Positions 43,026 through 50,251 of a DNA stretch of 64,000 nucleotides are shown here, in pieces. The stretch is from positions 22,993 to 86,992 of the forward strand of contig NZ_JAVFJK010000013.1 in assembly GCF_030908215.1 (NCBI RefSeq), given 5' to 3'. The notes under the pieces are model-generated. The model saw only the letters and a list, made by a program, of their open reading frames with translations. It had not been told where the DNA came from and searched no databases. Each line of letters starts with the position of its first letter. Position 1 is the stretch's first letter. The position numbers were made by a program, and so were the translations under genes. This DNA is from Sinomonas sp. ASV486 (GTDB lineage Bacteria > Actinomycetota > Actinomycetes > Actinomycetales > Micrococcaceae).

Positions 43026-43042
43026 CTTCCGACCACCGGAAG
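43026..43042. promoter_or_regulatory. inverted repeat upstream of the P450 operon, candidate IclR site
   Basis: CTTCCG-ACCAC-CGGAAG, perfect 6-bp arms, 147 nt before the P450 start. The arms resemble those of the repeat at 35075-35093 but the spacing differs by 2 nt. The 463-nt gap 42726-43188 holds this repeat, a GTGA-N6-TCAC site and no gene I can support. Confidence 0.4.
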
Positions 43043-43089
43043 GGTCCCTGTGATCGGGTCCACGGGCACGCCACACTCGATGCAACGAC

Positions 43090-43103
43090 GTGATCAGCGT
43101 CAC
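43090..43103. promoter_or_regulatory. CRP/GlxR-like site upstream of the P450 gene
   Basis: GTGATCAGCGTCAC has the GTGA-N6-TCAC core of actinobacterial cAMP-receptor-protein/GlxR sites, 86 nt before the start codon. A single site by eye; moderate chance of coincidence. Confidence 0.35.
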
Positions 43104-43188
43104 GGGATGCGGCACAGAAGTCGCCCCGAAGCCCCTTGAGACCGCATAGCGTGCAATGCCGCGCGCCCGCGGCCGGAAGGAACTCATC

Positions 43189-44556
43189 ATGACCCTCACC
43201 TGCCCGTTCACCGGAGTGACGGCCGACGCCGCCGGTGACGCTCCCAGCCCAGGCGCGGAGACCGCCGTCGTGCGCCAGGCAACGCCGGAGCTGCCGCCCT
43301 ACTCCCACGAGCTCGACTGGCCCGAAGGCCTCGAGCCGTTCAAGGTTGTCGACGACGGCAGCCAGGGCGACCCGTACGCCCACTACCGCTGGATGCTCGA
43401 GAACGCCCCGGTGCTGCGGGCGGCGTCGCCCGTCTCGGACGTGTGGTTCATCTCCCGGTTCGAGGACGTCCGCAAGGCGCTTCGGGCGCCGAAGGTCTTC
43501 TCCTCGGAGGTCGTCAGGCCGGTCCCCCTCACGTTCCTGACGCTCATCGACGCCCCGGACCACTCGCGCCTGCGCCAGATCGTCGCGAAGGCGTTCACCC
43601 CCAAGGCCATCAACCTCTTCGAGGATCGGATCCGCGAGACCGCCGGGAAGCTCCTCGACGAGCTCATCACACGCGGCGGGGGCGACGTCGTCGAGGAGTA
43701 CGCGATCCCCCTGAGCATGTCCACGATCAGCGCCCTGCTCGACGTCCCGGCCGAGGACTTCGACAAGATGAAGTTCTGGTCCGACGAGACCTTCAGCTAC
43801 TTCGGCCGCCTGGCCCGCAACGCGCCGGGCACAGGCACCGACGAGGAGAGCGCCAACGCCTTCTTCGCATACCTCAAGGACACGATGGAGCGCCTCTACG
43901 CGGAGGGCAACGAGTCCGTGGGCGGGCACATCGCGCGCATGTGGAAGGAGGGGCAGCTCTCCGAGAAGGAGGCCAAGGAGCTGTGCGCGTTCGTGTTCAT
44001 CGCCGGGCACGACACGACGACGATCCTGCTCGCCAACGCGTTCCGCGTGTTCACGGAGCAGCCGGGGCTCCTGGACCGGATCCAGGCAAACCCAGCGGAC
44101 GCGGACGCTTTCGTCGAGGAACTCGCGCGGTACCGGGGAACGGTCCAGCGCGTCTCGCGGATCACGACCGAGGAGGTCGAGGTCGCGGGGGTGACCCTGC
44201 CGAAGGGCGCGATCGTGCGGCTCATGCCCGCTGCCGCGAACCACGATGCGGCGAAGTACCCCGACCCCGACGTGTTCGCCATCGACCGCGACACCAATGG
44301 ACACCTCGGCTTCGGCCACGGCGTGCACGCGTGCCTCGGCGCGCCGCTCGCGCGGCTCGAGACGCGGATCACCACCGAAATCCTGGGCAGCCGCCTCGCG
44401 CACATCGCCCTGGACCCCGCCCACGAGATCGAGTACGTGCGCGGCAACAATCTGACCAACTCCGGGCCCGAGCGCCTCGTTGTGACCGTCGAAGCCCGCA
44501 ACGGCACCAGCCAGAACACGGGAAGCCAGAACACCGCGGAGGTCCGCCATGCGTGA
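43189..44556 (+). CDS. cytochrome P450
   Basis: A 455-residue soluble bacterial P450. The oxygen-activating I-helix motif AGHDTT is at 272-277, the ExxR pair is in EELARYRG, and the haem-binding loop FGHGVHACLG has the axial Cys at 382. No membrane anchor is present, so it is a class I enzyme fed by the ferredoxin and reductase encoded next. It probably hydroxylates the substrate of the surrounding cluster. Shine-Dalgarno CGGAAGGAAC supports ATG 43189. Its stop overlaps the reductase start by 8 nt. Confidence 0.9.
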   Translation: MTLTCPFTGVTADAAGDAPSPGAETAVVRQATPELPPYSHELDWPEGLEPFKVVDDGSQGDPYAHYRWMLENAPVLRAASPVSDVWFISRFEDVRKALRAPKVFSSEVVRPVPLTFLTLIDAPDHSRLRQIVAKAFTPKAINLFEDRIRETAGKLLDELITRGGGDVVEEYAIPLSMSTISALLDVPAEDFDKMKFWSDETFSYFGRLARNAPGTGTDEESANAFFAYLKDTMERLYAEGNESVGGHIARMWKEGQLSEKEAKELCAFVFIAGHDTTTILLANAFRVFTEQPGLLDRIQANPADADAFVEELARYRGTVQRVSRITTEEVEVAGVTLPKGAIVRLMPAAANHDAAKYPDPDVFAIDRDTNGHLGFGHGVHACLGAPLARLETRITTEILGSRLAHIALDPAHEIEYVRGNNLTNSGPERLVVTVEARNGTSQNTGSQNTAEVRHA

Positions 44557-45847
44557 GAACATCCAGACCGCCCGTCCCGCCGTGGTCATCGTCGGATCCG
44601 GCCACGCGGGCGTCGGCGTCGCCGCCGGTCTGCGGTCACGGGGCTGGGAGGGCAGGATCGTCCTGGTCGACGCCGAGGGGCAGCTTCCGTACGAGCGGCC
44701 GCCGCTCTCGAAGGACCTCCTTGTGCCGGGCGCCCCGGCCGAGCCCGTGCCTATGCGCAAGGAGTCCTGGTTCGAGTCCCGCGGGATCGAACGCGTCCAC
44801 GGAACCGCCGCATCCATCGACCGCGATCGTCGTGAGCTGCGGCTCGCGGACGGGCGGGCCCTGCCCTACGTGAAGCTCATCCTCGCGACCGGCTCAACGC
44901 CCCGGCGCCTCACCGTCCCGGGCGCGGACCTCGACGGCGTCCTGATGCTCAAGACGCTCCCCGACGCCCGCCGCCTCGCGGCCGAGCTCGCCCCGTCGTC
45001 CGACACTGCCCCGGACGCGGCGCGCCACGTCGTCGTCATCGGTGCGGGGTACATCGGGCTCGAGGTCGCGGCCGCGGCGGCCAAGCACGGCTGCCGCGTG
45101 ACCGTGCTCGAGTTCCAGGACCGGGTCATGAGCCGTGTGACGAGCGAGCCCGTCTCGCGCTTCTTCGAGGGCCTGCACGGGCGCGCCGGCGTCGAGTTCC
45201 GCTTCGGTGCCGCCGTCACGGCGCTCGAAGGGACCGACTCCCCGGACGGCGCCGGGCGCGTCGAGTGGGTCGTGACGGCCGACGGCGCGCGGCACCGTGC
45301 CGACGTCGTCGTCGCCGGGATCGGGGTGATCCCCGAGCAGGGTCTCGCGGCCGACGCCGGACTCGAGGCGTCCGACGGGATCCTCGTCGACGCCGGCGGA
45401 CGCACCTCCGACCCAGATATCTACGCGGCCGGCGACGCGACGCGGTTCGCGAGCCTGTACGACGGCGCGAGCCAGCGCCTCGAATGCATCCAGAACGCGC
45501 GGGCCCAGGCCGAGGCCATTGCCGCGGACATCGCCGGGCAGGCGCCGCCCGCGCCCGAGGTGCCGTGGTTCTGGACCGTCCAGCACGGGGTCCGGCTGCA
45601 GACGGCCGGCGTCCGGCATCCCGACGACGACGTTCTCCTGCGTGGCGACCCGGCCAACGGGAAGTTCTCCGTCATCTACCTGCGCGGCGGCCGGGTCGCC
45701 GCGGTCGACACGGTCGGCTCCCTCGCCGACTTCAACGCGGGCAAGAAGCTCGTCGCCCAGCGCGCCACGATCGACCCGAGCCTCGCCGCCGACCCGTCCC
45801 TCCCGCTCGACCAAGCCATCGCTCCCCTTGAGCCCGCCGCGCTCTGA
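44549..45847 (+). CDS. NAD(P)H-ferredoxin reductase of the P450 system
   Basis: A 432-residue putidaredoxin-reductase-like flavoprotein. FAD motif IVGSGHAGVGVAAGLRSRG (given as VGSGHAGVG, about residues 14-22), PYERPPLSKDLL, NAD motif VVVIGAGYIGLEVA (about 165-178) and second FAD motif DIYAAGDATRF with the C-terminal W-F-W-T typical of oxygenase-coupled reductases. It transfers electrons from NAD(P)H to the ferredoxin at 45889 for the P450. Coupled by an 8-nt overlap to the P450 gene. Confidence 0.9.
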   Translation: MRENIQTARPAVVIVGSGHAGVGVAAGLRSRGWEGRIVLVDAEGQLPYERPPLSKDLLVPGAPAEPVPMRKESWFESRGIERVHGTAASIDRDRRELRLADGRALPYVKLILATGSTPRRLTVPGADLDGVLMLKTLPDARRLAAELAPSSDTAPDAARHVVVIGAGYIGLEVAAAAAKHGCRVTVLEFQDRVMSRVTSEPVSRFFEGLHGRAGVEFRFGAAVTALEGTDSPDGAGRVEWVVTADGARHRADVVVAGIGVIPEQGLAADAGLEASDGILVDAGGRTSDPDIYAAGDATRFASLYDGASQRLECIQNARAQAEAIAADIAGQAPPAPEVPWFWTVQHGVRLQTAGVRHPDDDVLLRGDPANGKFSVIYLRGGRVAAVDTVGSLADFNAGKKLVAQRATIDPSLAADPSLPLDQAIAPLEPAAL

Positions 45848-45888
45848 GGCGCGGATCCCACTGCCCACCACACCGAAAGGCCACTGAC

Positions 45889-46209
45889 ATGCCCACGACC
45901 ATCATCGCCGTCGACCGCGACGGCACCCGGCACTCGCTCGTCTGGGACGAGGACCAGACCCTCATGGAGACCCTGCGCGACAACGACCTGCCTGTGCTCG
46001 CCTCGTGCGGCGGAACGGCGTCGTGCGCGACGTGCCATGTGTACCTCGAGGAGCCCGTCGCCGCGCGCCTCGGCGAGCGCAGCGCCGACGAGGCCGAGCT
46101 CTTGGCCGACGCGGAGGGGTTCCGCGAATGCGGCTCGCGCCTCTCATGCCAGATCGGGCACGACGCCGCGCACGATGGCATCCTCGTGGAGCTCGCGCCC
46201 GAGGGCTGA
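45889..46209 (+). CDS. [2Fe-2S] ferredoxin, adrenodoxin/putidaredoxin type
   Basis: A 106-residue ferredoxin. The cluster ligands are C40, C46, C49 and C87, spaced C-x5-C-x2-C-x37-C as in putidaredoxin and adrenodoxin; C81 is an extra cysteine. It carries electrons from the reductase to the P450. It completes a contiguous three-gene class I monooxygenase. Shine-Dalgarno GAAAGG precedes ATG 45889. A 17-bp-stem terminator follows. Confidence 0.95.
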   Translation: MPTTIIAVDRDGTRHSLVWDEDQTLMETLRDNDLPVLASCGGTASCATCHVYLEEPVAARLGERSADEAELLADAEGFRECGSRLSCQIGHDAAHDGILVELAPEG

Positions 46210-46239
46210 TTCCTCGGCGGGCACTGACCGAAGAAAGCA

Positions 46240-46282
46240 CCTCGGTCGGGACCGTCGCGGATGACGACGGTCCCGACCGAGG
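46240..46282. terminator. bidirectional terminator, 17-bp stem
   Basis: CCTCGGTCGGGACCGTC (46240-46256) pairs exactly with the arm at 46266-46282 around a 9-nt loop. It lies between the converging ferredoxin and ABC exporter genes, starting 30 nt after the ferredoxin stop and ending 3 nt before the ABC stop. Confidence 0.85.
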
Positions 46283-46285
46283 CCG

Positions 46286-48310
46286 CTACGTCTGGCGCGT
46301 TCCCCCGGCCGAGGCCGCCGCGGCCTCCGCCTCGAAGTCGATCCCGCCGGCGAACTGGCTCATGTAGAGCCTGTGGTAGGCGCCGCCGCGCTCAATGAGC
46401 TCCTCATGCCGGCCCTGCTCGACGATCTTGCCCGCCTCCATGACCAGGATCGTGTCCGCGTCCCGGATCGTGGAGAGCCGGTGCGCGATCACGAACGAGG
46501 TGCGGTCCGTCCGCAGCGCGGCCATGGCCTTCTGCACGAGCAGCTCGGTGCGAGTGTCCACGGACGAGGTCGCTTCGTCGAGGATGAGGAGTGACGGGTT
46601 AGAGACGAACGCCCGGGCGATCGTGATGAGCTGCTTCTCGCCCGCGGAGACGTTGGTCCCCTCCTCGTCGATGACCGTCTGGTACCCGTCCGGCAACGCC
46701 CGTACGAAGCGGTCCACGTAGGTGGCCTTGGCGGCCGTCAGGACCTCCTCCTCGGTGGCGTCGAGATTGCCGTACCGGATGTTGTCGTAGATCGTGCCCC
46801 CGGAAAGCCAGGCGTCCTGGAGCACCATGCCGACCTTCGAGCGGAGCTCCGCGCGGGACAGGTCACGGATGTCGACGCCGTCGAGAAGGATCCGCCCGGA
46901 CTGGATCTCGTAGAACCGCATCACGAGGTTCACGAGAGTCGTCTTGCCGGCACCCGTCGGGCCCACGATCGCGACCGTATGGCCCGGTTCGGCGGTGAGG
47001 GAGAGGTCCTCGATGAGCGGATTGTCCTCCGAGTAGGAGAACGAGACGTGCTCGAAGTCGACGTGGCCGTCGGTGACCTCCGGCAGGTGGGCTGTGGCTG
47101 TCTCGGGCTCCTCCTCCTCGGCGTCGAGCAGCTCGAACGTGCGCTCGGCCGAGGCCACCCCGGACTGGAGCATGTTGGCCATGCCGGCGATCTGCCCGAG
47201 CGGCTGCGTGAATTCGCGCGAGTACTGGATGAACGCGGTCGCGTCGCCGAGGCTCATCTGGCCGGCGGCGACCCGCAGGCCTCCCACCACCGCGATTCCC
47301 ACGTAGGCGAGGTAGCTCACCCAGTTCATGACCGGGAAGATCATGCCGGAGACGAATTGGGCATCGAACGAGGCGCGGTACAGCTCCTCGTTCTTCTGGT
47401 CGAACCGGCGGACCATGTCCTCCTGGCGCCCGAACACCGTCGCGAGGTCATGCCCCGAGAACGACTCCTCGATCTGCCCGTTGAGCAGGCCCGTGTTCTT
47501 CCACTGCGACTGGAACATCTTCTGGCTGCGCGAACCGATCACGCCGGCCACGACGCCGGAGAGCGGCAGCGCGATGAGCGCGATCAGCGCGAGCTGCCAC
47601 GACACGATGAACATCATCACGACGATGCCGAGCACCTGCAGGAGCGAGGAGAGCAGCTGCGAGAATGCCTGCTGGAGCGCCTGCTGGACGTTGTCCACAT
47701 CATTCGTGACGCGTGAGAGCACGTCGCCGCGCTGGCGGGTGTCGAAGTACCCGAGCGGCAGCCGATTGATCTTCGACTCGATGTCCTGGCGCAGGCGGTA
47801 GATGACCCGCATCACGAGACGGTTGAGCAGGTAGCCCTGGGCCCACATGAACACGGCCGCGACCGAGTACATGAGCAGCACGATGGAGATGAGGAACGTC
47901 AGGCGCGAGAAGTCGATGCCCTGGCCGGGCACAAGATTCATGCCGGCGAGCATGTCTGCGAAGTTGTTCTGGCCCTGGGCTCGCAGGCCCTCGATGATCT
48001 GGTCCTTCGTGACGCCCGCCGGCATCTGCTTGCCGATGGCGCCGGAGAAGATGACGTCCATGGCCTGGCCGAGGATCTTCGGGGCGATCACCGTGAGCAC
48101 CACGGACACGAGGATGAAGAGCACGACGACGGCCATGAGCGCCCGCTCAGGCTTCAGCAGCCCCATGAGACGCAGGGCACTCGGGCCGAAGTTCTTGGCC
48201 TTCTTGGCGGGCATCGAGCCGAAGGCGCCGCCGTCCGCCTCAGTCGGGGTGTACTCGTCCTCGACGACCTCGGCCGTGGCCTCCGCGGCCGGCTTGCTGT
48301 TCTCGCTCAT
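46286..48310 (-). CDS. ABC exporter half-transporter with canonical ATP site
   Basis: A 674-residue membrane-plus-ATPase protein (type IV exporter). After a charged N-terminus come six helices (about 55-360), then the ATPase with Walker A VGPTGAGKTT, signature VSAGEKQL and Walker B LLILDEATSSVD with the catalytic Glu. It is encoded with, and overlaps by 4 nt, the second half-transporter at 48307-50079, so they should form a heterodimer. The signature SAGEK deviates from LSGGQ. Multidrug or lipid export is likely. Confidence 0.9.
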   Translation of the reverse strand: MSENSKPAAEATAEVVEDEYTPTEADGGAFGSMPAKKAKNFGPSALRLMGLLKPERALMAVVVLFILVSVVLTVIAPKILGQAMDVIFSGAIGKQMPAGVTKDQIIEGLRAQGQNNFADMLAGMNLVPGQGIDFSRLTFLISIVLLMYSVAAVFMWAQGYLLNRLVMRVIYRLRQDIESKINRLPLGYFDTRQRGDVLSRVTNDVDNVQQALQQAFSQLLSSLLQVLGIVVMMFIVSWQLALIALIALPLSGVVAGVIGSRSQKMFQSQWKNTGLLNGQIEESFSGHDLATVFGRQEDMVRRFDQKNEELYRASFDAQFVSGMIFPVMNWVSYLAYVGIAVVGGLRVAAGQMSLGDATAFIQYSREFTQPLGQIAGMANMLQSGVASAERTFELLDAEEEEPETATAHLPEVTDGHVDFEHVSFSYSEDNPLIEDLSLTAEPGHTVAIVGPTGAGKTTLVNLVMRFYEIQSGRILLDGVDIRDLSRAELRSKVGMVLQDAWLSGGTIYDNIRYGNLDATEEEVLTAAKATYVDRFVRALPDGYQTVIDEEGTNVSAGEKQLITIARAFVSNPSLLILDEATSSVDTRTELLVQKAMAALRTDRTSFVIAHRLSTIRDADTILVMEAGKIVEQGRHEELIERGGAYHRLYMSQFAGGIDFEAEAAAASAGGTRQT

Positions 48311-50079
48311 GCCCTCTCCCCCGTCACTCCGGCTGTGCCCGCTGCGCTCGCCGCGTCTTCCGCGGTGATCTGCGACTGGACGATCTCCTGGTACGTCGGT
48401 GACGTCTCGAGCAGTTCCTCGTGGGTACCGCGGTCCACGATCTTGCCGCCATCGAGCACGAGGATGAGGTCGGCGTCGACGATGGTTGAGACGCGCTGCG
48501 CAACGATGATGACCGTGGCCTCGGCCGTCTGCTTCTTCAGCGCCCGGCGCAACCGGGCGTCGGTCGCGACATCGAGGGCCGAGAAGGAGTCATCGAACAG
48601 GAACACGGAAGGCTTCGCGACGAGGGCCCGCGCGATGCACAGCCGCTGGCGCTGGCCGCCCGAGACGTTCGTCCCGCCCTGCGAGATGCCGGATTCGAGG
48701 CCTTGGTGCTTCTCCCGGACGAAGTCCGCGCCCTGGGCGACCTCGAGGGCCTCCCAGAGTTCGTGCTCGGTTGCGTCCTGGCGGCCGAACCGCAGGTTGT
48801 GCGCAATCGAGCCCGAGAAGAGGTAGGGGCGCTGCGGGACCATGGCGACCCGCGAGGTGATCTCGGAACGGGGCATGCGGTCCACGGCGACACCGTCGAG
48901 GAGCACCTGCCCGCCGGTCGTGTCGTACAGCCGCGGAATGAGGGAAAGCAGCGTCGTCTTGCCGGAGCCGGTCGCGCCGATGATCGCGACGGTCTGGCCG
49001 GGGCGAGCCGTGAACGAGAGCCCGGTGAGGATGTCCGCCTCGGCACCCGGATAGGAGAAGGAGACATCGCGGAACTCGACAACGCCCTCGCGCCGCGCAG
49101 GAACCTCGGCATCGGTCGGCGCCGCCATCGAAGGCACGACGTCAAGCACCTCGCCGATGCGGTCCGCGCACACCGCGGCGCGCGGGATCATCATCGCCAT
49201 GAAGGTGCCCATCATGACTGCCATGAGGATCTGCAGGAGGTACTGGAGGAACGCCGTGAGGGATCCGACCTGCATGTCTCCCGCGTCCACGCGCTGGCCG
49301 CCGAAGTACAGGACTGCGGCGGTTGCGAGGTGCAGGAGCATCATGATGATCGGGAACATGAGCACGAAGATCGCGCCGACCTTGAGCGAGACGTCTGTGA
49401 GCGCCTTGTTGGCCTCGGCGAACCTCCCCTCCTCGAACGGCTCGCGGACGAACGCGCGGACCACGCGGATGCCCATGATCTGCTCGCGCAGCACGGCGTT
49501 GATTCCGTCGACCCGCTTCTGCATGCCCCGGAACAGCGGCAGGAGCAGGTAGACGAGGTAGCCGACGATCGCGAACAGGACCGGCACCGAGACCCAGACG
49601 AGCCACGAGAGGCCGAGGTCCTCGCGGAGGGCCATGATGATCCCGCCGACGCACATGATGGGTGCGGACACCATGAAGTTCAGGCCCATGAGCAGCAGCA
49701 TCTGCACCTGCTGGACATCGTTGGTACCGCGCGTGATGAGGGTCGGCGCGCCGAAGGACTGGACCTCCTGCGCCGAGAAGGATGTGACCTTGCGGAAGAC
49801 CCCCTGCCGCAGGTCGCGTCCGAACGCCATCGCGGTCTTCGCTCCGAAGTAGACAGCGGCGACGGCGGTGGCGACCTGGACCAGCGCGATCCCGAGCATG
49901 ATGGTGCCCTGGCCCCAGATGTAGCCGGTATCGCCCTTCGCGACGCCCTGGTCGATGATCTGGGCGTTGAGGCTGGGCAGGTAGAGCGTCGCGATGGTCG
50001 TCGCGAGCTGGAAGACGACCACGGCGAGGATCCATGGCCAGTAGCGTGCGCTGTAGCGCCGGATGAGCGTGAGGAGCAT
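48307..50079 (-). CDS. ABC exporter half-transporter with degenerate ATP site
   Basis: A 590-residue partner with six helices (about 10-310) and an ATPase with Walker A IGATGSGKTT and signature VSGGQRQR, but Walker B FLFDDSFSALD, in which Asp replaces the catalytic Glu. This is the known pattern of heterodimeric exporters such as BmrCD and TM287/288, with one consensus and one degenerate site. The ATG at 50079 has GAAGGAC upstream; the frame extends to 50106 without support. First gene of the two-gene operon. Confidence 0.9.
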   Translation of the reverse strand: MLLTLIRRYSARYWPWILAVVVFQLATTIATLYLPSLNAQIIDQGVAKGDTGYIWGQGTIMLGIALVQVATAVAAVYFGAKTAMAFGRDLRQGVFRKVTSFSAQEVQSFGAPTLITRGTNDVQQVQMLLLMGLNFMVSAPIMCVGGIIMALREDLGLSWLVWVSVPVLFAIVGYLVYLLLPLFRGMQKRVDGINAVLREQIMGIRVVRAFVREPFEEGRFAEANKALTDVSLKVGAIFVLMFPIIMMLLHLATAAVLYFGGQRVDAGDMQVGSLTAFLQYLLQILMAVMMGTFMAMMIPRAAVCADRIGEVLDVVPSMAAPTDAEVPARREGVVEFRDVSFSYPGAEADILTGLSFTARPGQTVAIIGATGSGKTTLLSLIPRLYDTTGGQVLLDGVAVDRMPRSEITSRVAMVPQRPYLFSGSIAHNLRFGRQDATEHELWEALEVAQGADFVREKHQGLESGISQGGTNVSGGQRQRLCIARALVAKPSVFLFDDSFSALDVATDARLRRALKKQTAEATVIIVAQRVSTIVDADLILVLDGGKIVDRGTHEELLETSPTYQEIVQSQITAEDAASAAGTAGVTGERA

Positions 50080-50176
50080 TGAAGTCCTTCGAGTTCTGGG
50101 CCCCACGGTGTGCGGATGGGGCGTGTCCAGCGTAGTTCGCCCACCGGGCCGGGTGCATCAGTCTTGAGGACTAAAC

Positions 50177-50214
50177 GGGCAGCCTGCGGACAAAGGACTG
50201 TCCGCAGGCTGCCC
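50177..50214 (-). terminator. terminator of the DHA2 exporter gene, 16-bp stem
   Basis: GGGCAGCCTGCGGACA and its perfect complement flank the loop AAGGAC. On the minus strand it follows the exporter stop by 37 nt, and the downstream bases include GTTTAG. Confidence 0.85.
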
Positions 50215-50251
50215 GGGCTTCCAGCTGCCCAGAGGCCGCCAGCGAAGCTGC

